A DNA stretch of 5,911 nucleotides from Paracoccaceae bacterium (GCA_016765235.1 JAESQH010000048.1:11369-17279); one strand, 5' to 3'. Counted from the stretch's first letter, positions 1 through 5,576 are shown. The notes: generated by a model from the sequence alone, not told the origin. Program-made: numbers and translations.

Positions 1-1132
1 ACCATGCTTGGCGAGGTGATCCACAGATACCCCAGTGTGGCTGGCAGGAACACGGCCGCGATATGGTTAATGGTGAAGGAAACAGCCGCCGTTGGACCGA
101 TGTCCTTTGGGTCAGCGATTTTCTGGAAGTAGGTTTTCAGTGCAAACGCCAGCGCAAAGAACAAATGGTCAATTACATAAAGCGAGGCCGCCAGCACGAC
201 ACCCCAGCCAAAGAAGAATATCCCGCCATAAGCCAGAAACACCAAAGTCAGGCCGACATATTCGAACACCAGCGCGTTGCGTTCGCCAATGCGTGCAACC
301 AAGTGGCCCATCATTGGTGCGAAAATCATGTTGGCGACGAAGTTCAAAAGGAACAGCGCGGTCACTTCCTGCACTTCGAAACCGAACTTTTCGACCATCA
401 TAAACGCGGCAAAAACCACGAATATCTGGCGGCGCGCACCCGCCATGAATTGCAACGCATAATATAACCAATAGCGTTTCCGCACGATCATCTTGGTGTG
501 CTGCACATGTGGCGATTCAAACTTTGGATACGCAACCCAACAAATCAGCGCGATCACAATCGTCGCCCCTCCGCCCATCATATAGACGAAATTATAGGAC
601 AGATCGAAAGTTTTCCAGGTTAGCACCAGCAAACCATAGGCCACCAACGAGGCCGCCGAACCAGCCGAAACGATCCACCCCAACGTTTGCGGCGCTTTGT
701 CTTTGTCGATCCACTGCAACTGCAACGACTGGGTAACCGTCGCATAATAATGAAACCCGATGGAGCTGATCATGGTCGTGGCCAGCAAGCCACCCATCGA
801 GGGGAACCAACCAGTCACAATCACCGCAAATCCCAGCTTATCCGACTGACCAACGCCAACGTCTGCTCACGCATGAACATGACCAAAACGATCACCCCAA
901 CCGCCAGAAATCCGGGGATTTCGCGGACCGTTTGCAACCAACCGATGCCAACGCCATCGAAGCCGGCGGCCTCGATCACGAAGTTGTTCAGCAATGCGAC
1001 CCAAGTTGAAAACGCCAGCGGTAATGCGGCGGCCATGACCACCAGCAACATGACAGGTTGCTGCCAGCGGGGCAGGGATTTGGCTTCTGCCAAAGTCAGG
1101 GTTCTTTTGTTCTGGATTGTAAACATGCGCAA
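1..1132 (-). pseudogene. MFS transporter, frameshifted and cut by the left edge
   Basis: This is an inner-membrane major facilitator superfamily permease; its substrate is unknown. The first part reads from a TTG at 1132 or an ATG at 1126 (MFTIQNKRTL...) through hydrophobic segments such as PVMLLVVMAAALPLAF, then meets a stop at 821. From about 836 down to base 1 a second minus frame is open without any stop. It continues the same protein through LGFAVIVTGWFPSMGG, ATTMISSIGFHYYATVTQ, MAGARRQIFVVFAAF and ALFLLNFVANMIFAPMMGHL. One extra base near 836 would rejoin the frames as ...LVSRIS-LGFAVIV. About 377 codons are visible; MFS proteins usually exceed 400, so the C-terminus is missing off the left edge. 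The rest of the frame is clean, so this is either a recent mutation or a sequencing error. A weak AAAGG lies 10 nt before the TTG. The gene follows the PLP enzyme gene after 156 bp. Confidence 0.85.
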
Positions 1133-1163
1133 GACTTACGAACCTTTAGCCAGATTGACCAGA

Positions 1164-1192
1164 ACATTGTTCACGCATATGACCCATATCAA
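1164..1192 (-). promoter_or_regulatory. candidate promoter with dyad ahead of the MFS gene
   Basis: On the minus strand, TTGATA (1192-1187) and CAATGT (1169-1164) are separated by 17 bp and would start transcription about 20-25 nt upstream of the MFS start. A 13-bp dyad, ATATG-ACC-CATAT (1177-1189), overlaps the -35 box and spacer, where a repressor could act. A second small dyad, ACTTA-AAGG-TAAGT, lies at 1203-1216. No convincing terminator was seen between the PLP enzyme stop and this point, so read-through from upstream is also possible. The -10 box is a weak match to consensus. Confidence 0.28.
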
Positions 1193-1288
1193 AACGCCGC
1201 CGACTTAAAGGTAAGTTTACCCCACTCCAGCTACATTAGCCTATATCGCCGACAATGATGCCCTACACACTACCGCCAGCGGATATTC

Positions 1289-2662
1289 CTATGCTGAAAT
1301 ACGGGCAGCACCCGCCATCGCGTGTGTCAGTTCGTTGACGCAATCAATGATAAACTGCGCGGTCTCGTCGCTCATCAAATAGCTGAAGTTAAGCCGCACC
1401 CAACCGGGTTTGGCCGCCTCGTTCCCGCCCAGAATTTCGACCCGAAGGCGATCCGACGTTTCGCGATCAATCCCTAACAACCGATGCCCGTAAGGGCCAG
1501 CGCAGGCACAGCCGCCACGGGCCTGAATGCCATAGCGTTCGCTTAACTCGCGCGTAAACACCTGCGGGTCGATCTGATTGCCTTCGGCATCCTTCACAAG
1601 GAACGAAAAGATCGGCAGCCTGTTCGGCATATCCACGCCAAGCATCGTTATATGCGGGTTACTCGCCCACCCATCAAACGCCTTCGCATTCAATTCGTGT
1701 TCGCGCGCAGTGATAGTATCCTGCCCAATGGAATCCTTGACCATGAACACCAACGCCGCACGGATATCACCGATCACGTTAGGCGTTCCGGCTTCTTCGC
1801 GCGTCGCGATATCGTCCGTGTAATCATGCTCCCACGGGGATACGAATTCCACAGTCCCACCACCCGGCCAACTGGGGATATTCAGACGCACAGCACTGTC
1901 ACGAACGATAAGAACGCCGGAAGCAGCAGGGCCACCGGGGAATTTATGCGCAGAAAGTACAACCGCATCTTTTTCGGCATCCGTGCCCGTTGCCATGTCA
2001 ATCGACAGATACGGCGCGCCACCTGCGTAATCCCAGATCGCGAGCGCTCCATTTGCCTTCAAAATTCGCGTCACCGGATCGGTTTCCGTAATCACGCCCG
2101 TAACATTTGATGCCGCCGAGAATGACCCGATCTTTAAATCCGCATCCGCATGTTCTGCCAGCGCAGCCGCCAGCGCCACCAAATCCGGCCCACCGGCTTC
2201 AGCCTCGGGAATTTCAATCACGGTAGCCTTGCTTTCGCGCCACGGCAGGATGTTGGAGTGATGCTCGTAAGGCCCAAGGAAAATCACTGGATTTTTCGCC
2301 TGCGGAATGCCCGTTAAGGCAACCAAACGGTTCAATCCCGCCGTCGCCCCCGATCCTGCAAAAATAACCGAGCATTCATCCGCTTTAGTAAGTCGCGCAA
2401 TTTCGGCCCGCGCGTCTTCCCGAAGGTTGGTGCTGTAAGCCCCCGTAAATGAAGTGTCCGTGTGGGTATTTGCATAAAACGGCAATACATGCCGCGTGAT
2501 GTAATCCTCCACCTGCACCAACGCGCGGCCCGAGGCCACGTAGTCGGCATAGATCAGTGGTTTACCACCGGGAAGCATCATGCCTTCACCAATAAGTCCG
2601 TCGCGCAGAAATTCGGTTGGGTTGGACACATTCAACGTGTCTCGAAAAGCTTGTAGGGTCAT
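1289..2662 (-). CDS. class V aminotransferase-fold PLP enzyme, cysteine desulfurase/selenocysteine lyase-like
   Basis: This 457-aa protein is a fold-type I, class V PLP enzyme of the SufS/CsdA-like group (the COG0520 type). Visible marks are the cofactor phosphate loop GSGATAGLN (103-111), the ring-stacking region YEHHSN (132-137), Asp211 in AIWDYAGG for the pyridine nitrogen, and Lys240 in LSAHKFPGG as the expected Schiff-base lysine. The C-terminal loop ARGGCACAGPYGHRLL (381-396) sits where group II cysteine desulfurases carry RxGxHCA with the catalytic cysteine; Cys385 and Cys387 are candidates. It is longer than a typical SufS of about 405-415 aa. The start is fixed by an AAAGGAG ribosome binding site (2675-2669) six bases before the ATG. 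No suf/isc partner is present, so it is probably not the housekeeping Fe-S desulfurase. It lies divergent from an Lrp-type regulator. The exact substrate is unknown: L-cysteine is a guess, and other members of the fold act as epimerases or lyases. Confidence 0.9.
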   Translation of the reverse strand: MTLQAFRDTLNVSNPTEFLRDGLIGEGMMLPGGKPLIYADYVASGRALVQVEDYITRHVLPFYANTHTDTSFTGAYSTNLREDARAEIARLTKADECSVIFAGSGATAGLNRLVALTGIPQAKNPVIFLGPYEHHSNILPWRESKATVIEIPEAEAGGPDLVALAAALAEHADADLKIGSFSAASNVTGVITETDPVTRILKANGALAIWDYAGGAPYLSIDMATGTDAEKDAVVLSAHKFPGGPAASGVLIVRDSAVRLNIPSWPGGGTVEFVSPWEHDYTDDIATREEAGTPNVIGDIRAALVFMVKDSIGQDTITAREHELNAKAFDGWASNPHITMLGVDMPNRLPIFSFLVKDAEGNQIDPQVFTRELSERYGIQARGGCACAGPYGHRLLGIDRETSDRLRVEILGGNEAAKPGWVRLNFSYLMSDETAQFIIDCVNELTHAMAGAARISA

Positions 2663-2694
2663 AGGTATCTCCTTTGTAAGGAAATTATGCGGTG

Positions 2695-2723
2695 TTGATC
2701 CAATTTACATTACTATTTACATT
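2695..2723 (+). promoter_or_regulatory. candidate promoter of the Lrp-type regulator gene
   Basis: TTGATC (2695-2700), a 17-bp spacer and TACATT (2718-2723) match sigma-70 boxes at 4 of 6 positions each. Transcription would begin near 2730 and give a leader of about 27 nt without a clear Shine-Dalgarno sequence. The -10 box lies inside the second ATTTACATT repeat and overlaps the -10 box of the opposing promoter. Confidence 0.4.
2703..2723. repeat. two exact 9-bp direct repeats, candidate operator
   Basis: ATTTACATT occurs at 2703-2711 and again at 2715-2723, a period of 12 bp, in the short AT-rich divergent region. CCAATT flanks the pair at 2700-2705 and 2725-2730. The repeats cover the overlapping -10 boxes of both promoter candidates. 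Lrp/AsnC regulators usually bind AT-rich sites near their own gene, so this is a plausible operator. The 12-bp spacing and direct orientation differ from the palindromes usually described for Lrp. Confidence 0.4.
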
Positions 2724-2748
2724 GCCAATTCACCTATTATTGTGTCAA
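2719..2748 (-). promoter_or_regulatory. candidate promoter of the PLP enzyme gene
   Basis: A perfect TTGACA on the minus strand (2748-2743) is followed after 18 bp by CAATGT (2724-2719), a weak -10 box. Transcription would start near 2712 and give a leader of about 50 nt that includes the AAAGGAG ribosome binding site. The MFS promoter candidate carries the same CAATGT hexamer. Confidence 0.35.
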
Positions 2749-2756
2749 ATGATCGA

Positions 2757-3221
2757 ATGAAAAACCATAAACCAGATCAAATTGACAAGCTAATGCTTGC
2801 ATCGTTGCAAATCGACTCCTCCATGTCTCAACGGGAGCTGGCGGATAAAGTCGGCCTGTCCCAAAACGCCTGTTGGCGACGGTTGCAGGTTTTGAATGCT
2901 GAGGGGATCATCACCGGCTCCACCATCCAGCTTGACCGCCAGAAATTGGGATTGGGGATGGTGGTTTTCGTAATGCTGCGAACACGACACCACTCGGCCG
3001 GTTGGCTAAAAAGTTTTCGCACCCATGTTTCCACCATCCCCGAAGTCATAGATTTCTTCCGCATCGGCGGGGATTACGACTACATGCTGAAAGTCGTGAC
3101 CGAGGATATGTCAAGTTATGACCGCGTCTACCAACGCCTGATATCAAAAGTGGAGCTGGACTCGGTAACATCCTATTTCGCAATGGAAGCAATCGAGGAG
3201 CAGCGGCCACTGCCACTGTGA
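2757..3221 (+). CDS. Lrp/AsnC family transcriptional regulator, DecR/YbaO-like
   Basis: A 154-aa DNA-binding regulator. The N-terminal winged helix-turn-helix spans about 7-62 (DKLMLASLQIDSSMSQREL, then VGLSQNACWRRLQVL at 32-46). The C-terminal RAM effector and oligomerisation domain spans about 68-147, with GGDYDYML (104-111) at the usual ligand-proximal turn. From memory it matches E. coli DecR (YbaO) closely in the stretches LGLG..VFV...T.HHS..W, GDYDYML.V and TS.FAME.I; DecR responds to L-cysteine. The frame stays open upstream, but the upstream residues match no Lrp start, so I chose the ATG at 2757, which gives family length. No good Shine-Dalgarno sequence precedes it. A three-codon frame, ATG-ATC-GAA-TGA (2749-2760), overlaps the start codon and is probably incidental. 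The regulator is divergent from the PLP enzyme and likely controls it and itself. Confidence 0.92.
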   Translation: MKNHKPDQIDKLMLASLQIDSSMSQRELADKVGLSQNACWRRLQVLNAEGIITGSTIQLDRQKLGLGMVVFVMLRTRHHSAGWLKSFRTHVSTIPEVIDFFRIGGDYDYMLKVVTEDMSSYDRVYQRLISKVELDSVTSYFAMEAIEEQRPLPL

Positions 3222-3320
3222 CCGATTACACTATACAGCCATCAGCTTTGATCGGGGTTGCGAATGGCAACGATTTGCGAACATCATTTGCCGACAAGCG
3301 GACAAAGTCAGATATTCGCG

Positions 3321-3351
3321 TTAGCCGTTCACCGCGTATTTAATCGGCTAA
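3321..3351. repeat. inverted repeat between convergent genes
   Basis: TTAGCCG (3321-3327) and CGGCTAA (3345-3351) form a perfect 7-bp stem with a 17-nt loop. It lies between the end of the plus-strand regulator and the end of the minus-strand 171-aa gene. There is no U-tract after the stem on either strand, so it is a poor intrinsic terminator, though it could stabilise transcript ends. The rest of 3222-3367 shows only two TTGCGAA copies (3258-3264 and 3275-3281). Confidence 0.35.
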
Positions 3352-3367
3352 AAAGCAGTTCAGAAAC

Positions 3368-3883
3368 CTATCTGTTTTCAAGGAAATGGTGAGCGTCAAG
3401 AATGGTTCTGGTTAGCCCATCAAAAAACCCCGGCACATTGACATCTAAAAGGCTTACGGGTGTGTGATCTTTGTCGGTGATGATGTCTTTGGTTGGTTTC
3501 ACAACAAAAAGACTGTTTGGGGCGTTGAGCAATTCCCGATAACTCGCGCCTTTTCCATGCTTCAGTACGTTGATCGCAAGATAATAATGGTGGAGCCTAT
3601 CGGCGAGATCAGTTTTACCAGCCTCCAATAGCAATGACTTCAATTTGCGGGAGAACGGGCCCCGTCTAAAGTGGTGCTGCATCCGCGCCTCAAAAACAGA
3701 AAATATATCGACCGCGAGCAATTCACGCGAAACCGTCGCGGCGCGAAGTTCTTCAACTTGGGCGTCGGAGCCGTTTTGCCCGTCTATAGTTTTCAAAATT
3801 TCTGAAATATGATTTTCAGAGGTCTTTGCATTGGCCTGCGCCGCCGCAACCAGCTCAAGTAAACTTTGTGAAGCATCCATCAT
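3368..3883 (-). CDS. uncharacterised 171-aa helical protein with a Lys-His-Gly motif
   Basis: I do not recognise this protein with confidence. It is soluble, has no signal peptide or membrane segment, and looks mostly alpha-helical. Residues 1-50 are a polar, possibly coiled helix. Residues 52-118 hold the most conserved-looking core (LLAVDIFSVFEARMQHHF, then LHHYYLAINVLKHGKGASYREL). The C-terminal part (119-171) is less distinctive. The NVLKHGKGASY stretch (105-115) at a helix end resembles motifs of small hypothetical proteins, and loosely the polar-x-x-H motif of HEPN-type helical proteins; that link is a guess. AAGGAG lies five bases before the first of two adjacent ATG codons, so 3880 is an alternative start. 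The gene stands alone, convergent with the regulator and followed by no clear terminator. No toxin or antitoxin partner is visible next to it. Confidence 0.75.
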   Translation of the reverse strand: MMDASQSLLELVAAAQANAKTSENHISEILKTIDGQNGSDAQVEELRAATVSRELLAVDIFSVFEARMQHHFRRGPFSRKLKSLLLEAGKTDLADRLHHYYLAINVLKHGKGASYRELLNAPNSLFVVKPTKDIITDKDHTPVSLLDVNVPGFFDGLTRTILDAHHFLENR

Positions 3884-3898
3884 TCATTCTCCTTAACG

Positions 3899-3929
3899 TG
3901 CCATTTTCCTTAAACTTATATGGCAAGGA
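3899..3929. repeat. overlapping inverted repeats upstream of the 171-aa gene
   Basis: TGCCAT (3899-3904) pairs with ATGGCA (3920-3925), and TCCTT (3907-3911) pairs with AAGGA (3925-3929). Both dyads lie just upstream of the AAGGAG ribosome binding site of the minus-strand gene, with a TATAAG on the minus strand inside them. They may mark an operator or a 5' UTR fold. No good -35 box was found. The remaining gap to 4063 is AT-rich and shows nothing else I can support. Confidence 0.25.
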
Positions 3930-4063
3930 ATGATAGCTGCGGGGTAGGTTAATTTTGGTCGAAAATTCGGATTTTGACGTTAGATTCAGCCAGAATTTCG
4001 TAGCTTTTGTATCGATGGTATTCTTCCAATACCCATGTTACGAGAATCCGCTATTCGCTAGAA

Positions 4064-4079
4064 AGAACTATCCAGTTCT
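4064..4079 (-). terminator. weak hairpin just after the secreted-protein gene
   Basis: On the minus strand, AGAACT-GGAT-AGTTCT forms a 6-bp stem with a 4-nt loop three bases after the stop codon of the 152-aa gene. Only a short broken T-run (TTC TAG) follows and the stem is AT-rich, so as an intrinsic terminator it is weak. Confidence 0.3.
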
Positions 4080-4082
4080 ACA

Positions 4083-4541
4083 TTAATTTCTTAGGTAGGC
4101 AACATTTACCCTAAACGGATTTCCTTGCGCGTCCACAAACGAACCTATTGATAAACCGTAAGCCCACCATGTTTCGAAGCCAAACCAACCCCCGAAACCC
4201 TCGGGCAATGCATCTATCGGCATACTTGCAACAACATGATATCCGTCTCCCTCAATTCCAAGCCGGGAGGTGACATGTGGATTATACACCACACTGCTAA
4301 CGTTGTTAAATCCGCTTGAGGTCAAAAAGCTTTCTAAGTCGTCAATGTTTTTCAATGTTGATGCGGCCAAAGAAATGCAGTCTTCAAGCGTCTCTCTATT
4401 ATAAACTTTGGACCAATTTAAGCGGATTACCATGCCCTCGAAGGCTTCTAGCCCCTTACATTCCACATAACGATCAATCGCTTCCTGCGCCTCTACGCTC
4501 AATGGAAAACCCAACAGTAAAATAAACAATAATACTCTCAT
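4083..4541 (-). CDS. uncharacterised secreted/periplasmic protein, 152 aa
   Basis: The N-terminus MRVLLFILLLGFPLSVEAQEA is a clear Sec signal peptide: one basic residue, a hydrophobic core at 3-14 and a likely signal peptidase I cut after VEA (18-19). The mature part, about 134 aa, has exactly two cysteines, Cys28 and Cys55, which could form a disulfide in the periplasm. It ends in an aromatic, glycine-rich section (PEGFGGWFGFETWWAYGLSIG) and a beta-like tail. There is no lipobox and no second membrane segment. I recognise no family. The start ATG has only a weak GGCGGG upstream, and no convincing promoter was found in 4542-4677. The gene is more AT-rich than rpsD and the PLP enzyme gene, as is the DNA around it, which fits a recently acquired or fast-evolving accessory gene. 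It is flanked by the rpsD terminator and by the 171-aa gene. Confidence 0.75.
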   Translation of the reverse strand: MRVLLFILLLGFPLSVEAQEAIDRYVECKGLEAFEGMVIRLNWSKVYNRETLEDCISLAASTLKNIDDLESFLTSSGFNNVSSVVYNPHVTSRLGIEGDGYHVVASMPIDALPEGFGGWFGFETWWAYGLSIGSFVDAQGNPFRVNVAYLRN

Positions 4542-4677
4542 CTACCCGCCATACTACAAATGCTCACGTCATCTTAATCCGAAACAACCATAGGCATAGT
4601 TGTGGGATGAAACAACAGGTGGCTTTCAAGGAGTTTCCGGGCCATAATTCGCGCAATTGTCGCAACCCTGAATAACG
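4542..4677. other. intergenic region between the rpsD terminator and the secreted-protein gene
   Basis: This stretch should contain the promoter of the 152-aa gene. The best pair on the minus strand is TTGTTT, 17 bp, TATGGT, a poor match. A 22-codon frame on the plus strand (4607-4675) and a 23-codon frame on the minus strand lack ribosome binding sites and resemble nothing known. I support no gene here. Confidence 0.4.
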
Positions 4678-4705
4678 AAAAAGAGCCATACCAACGGTAC
4701 AGCCC
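4678..4705 (-). terminator. intrinsic terminator of rpsD
   Basis: On the minus strand, GGGCTGTACC-GTT-GGTATGGCTC (4705-4683) folds into a 10-bp stem, including three G-U pairs, with a 3-nt loop. TTTTT follows directly (4682-4678). It lies 25 bp after the rpsD stop codon. This is a classic Rho-independent terminator and shows that rpsD ends as its own transcription unit. Confidence 0.85.
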
Positions 4706-4730
4706 TTCCCAAATTAGTCTGCCGAAAAAC

Positions 4731-5351
4731 TTAGTTTTTCGCGTAGAATTCCACCACCAGGTTCGGTTCCATCATTACCGGGTAAGGTACGTCGGAAAGG
4801 CCAGGTGTGCGAACGAATTCACATGTTAGTTTGTTGGTGTCGATGTTCAGGTATTCCGGCGTATCACGCTCGGCAGAGGCTTGCGCTTCCATTACCAAAC
4901 CCATCTGACGGGATTTTTCACGAACAGCGATCACGTCGCCCTCGGAAACACGGTAAGAAGCGATGTTCACTTTCTTGCCGTTCACGGTCACGTGGCCGTG
5001 GTTAACGAACTGACGTGCTGCGAAAACTGTTGGTACGAATTTCGCACGGTAAACAACAGCGTCCAGACGACGTTCTAGAAGACCAATAAGGTTCGCACCT
5101 GTATCGCCTTTTACACGGTCGGCTTCGCCAAAGATGCGACGGAACTGTTTTTCGGTCAAATCGCCGTAGTAGCCTTTAAGCTTCTGCTTGGCGCGCAACT
5201 GCGTACCAAAATCGGAAAGCTTTTGCTTACGGCCTTGGCCGTGCTGGCCCGGGCCATATTCACGACGATTTACTGGGGACTTGGGGCGACCCCAAATGTT
5301 TTCGCCCATACGACGATCGAGTTTATACTTGGCAGCTGTACGTTTAGTCAC
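4731..5351 (-). CDS. rpsD: 30S ribosomal protein S4
   Basis: S4 is a primary 16S rRNA binding protein that nucleates assembly of the 30S body and helps maintain decoding accuracy; in several bacteria it also represses its own mRNA. The 206-aa length is normal. The N-terminal S4/S9 domain (about 3-93) includes KYKLDRRMGENIWGRP and YGPGQHGQGRK. The S4 RNA-binding domain (about 94-158) includes RRLDAVVYRAKFVPT, ARQFVNHGHVTVNGKKV and YRVSEGDVIAV. The C-terminus ends VVEFYAKN as usual. The N-terminal zinc cysteines of some S4 proteins are absent, so this is the zinc-free form; the only cysteine is in LTCEFV. The start is GTG, with AAAGGA seven bases upstream. The gene is monocistronic, with its own promoter, a long structured leader and a terminator, and is not part of an alpha operon. 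Confidence 0.99.
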   Translation of the reverse strand: MTKRTAAKYKLDRRMGENIWGRPKSPVNRREYGPGQHGQGRKQKLSDFGTQLRAKQKLKGYYGDLTEKQFRRIFGEADRVKGDTGANLIGLLERRLDAVVYRAKFVPTVFAARQFVNHGHVTVNGKKVNIASYRVSEGDVIAVREKSRQMGLVMEAQASAERDTPEYLNIDTNKLTCEFVRTPGLSDVPYPVMMEPNLVVEFYAKN

Positions 5352-5529
5352 GGCTGGATCCTTTCACTTGTATTTATTCCGCAGCTCGATCCAAAAACCG
5401 GTTCCCACTTTTTGGGCCGCAGACATTATGAAAGGTGCTTTCCTTACCAACCCCAGTATCGGGGAAGGTGACAGGCGTCCCCTTGCGAGGGCCACAAACA
5501 CCAATTACCGTCCCCTCACGAGGTCGGAT
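5352..5529 (-). promoter_or_regulatory. structured 5' leader of rpsD, candidate S4 autoregulatory RNA
   Basis: The predicted leader is about 178 nt long and holds a series of hairpins on the RNA-sense strand. Hairpin 1 (5527-5508) is CCG-A-CCUC-GUGA-GGGG-A-CGG. Hairpin 2 (5493-5474) is GGC-CCUC-GCAA-GGGG-AC-GCC. Both are capped by GNRA tetraloops and share a 15-nt repeat with two differences, both inside the loop. Hairpin 3 (5469-5446) pairs ACC..CCCC with GGGG..GGU around GAUACU. Hairpin 4 (5442-5430) is GAAAG-CAC-CUUUC. The fourth element is the palindrome at 5391-5415. GNRA caps appear only when read in the rpsD direction, which supports RNA function on this strand. No known riboswitch core was recognised. 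Autoregulation by S4 is known for other bacteria; here it is inference. Confidence 0.5.
5391..5415. repeat. intergenic palindrome, CCAAAAA / TTTTTGG
   Basis: CCAAAAA (5391-5397) and TTTTTGG (5409-5415) form a perfect 7-bp stem around CCGGTTCCCAC. From memory, very similar sequences recur between genes in many alphaproteobacteria, so this may be a dispersed repeat that landed in the rpsD leader. Read toward rpsD, it overlaps a second possible stem, CGG-CCC / GGG-AA-CCG (5419-5399), followed by GTTTTT, which would look like a terminator. Confidence 0.45.
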
Positions 5530-5535
5530 GGCGGC

Positions 5536-5563
5536 GTTATATGGATTTGGAAGGGGGAGTCAA
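5536..5563 (-). promoter_or_regulatory. sigma-70 promoter of rpsD
   Basis: On the minus strand, TTGACT (5563-5558) and TATAAC (5541-5536) are separated by 16 bp and match consensus at 5 of 6 positions each. This is the best promoter in the window. Transcription should start near 5529, at the foot of leader hairpin 1. A small dyad, TGCC-GTTAAT-GGCA (5564-5577), adjoins the -35 box and is squeezed between it and the upstream terminator. Confidence 0.7.
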
Positions 5564-5576
5564 TGCCGTTAATGGC

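Noticed and set aside
63..467. Plus-strand frames opposite the MFS gene
   Set aside because: They are shadows. The minus strand gives a continuous, hydrophobic, family-like protein over the same bases.
2580..2756. Upstream extension of the Lrp regulator reading frame
   Set aside because: The frame is open, but it overlaps the start of the PLP gene on the other strand and encodes no Lrp-like residues. Starting at 2757 gives the usual family length.
2749..2760. Three-codon leader peptide ATG-ATC-GAA-TGA overlapping the regulator start
   Set aside because: It has no Shine-Dalgarno sequence, and a frame this short is likely to arise by chance. It is noted only because it overlaps the start codon.
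3264..3392. 42-aa plus-strand frame (MATICEHHLP...) in the convergent gap
   Set aside because: It has no good ribosome binding site, runs into the opposing 171-aa gene and resembles nothing known. It is probably chance.
4607..4675. 22-aa plus-strand frame MKQQVAFKEF...
   Set aside because: It has no ribosome binding site or promoter and is of chance length, so I do not support it as a gene.
5430..5527. Known riboswitch, SRP RNA, 6S RNA or tRNA in the rpsD leader
   Set aside because: I compared by eye with cores I remember (glycine, cobalamin, TPP, FMN, SAM types, guanidine-II ACGR loops, SRP tetraloop region, tRNA T-loop). None fits.
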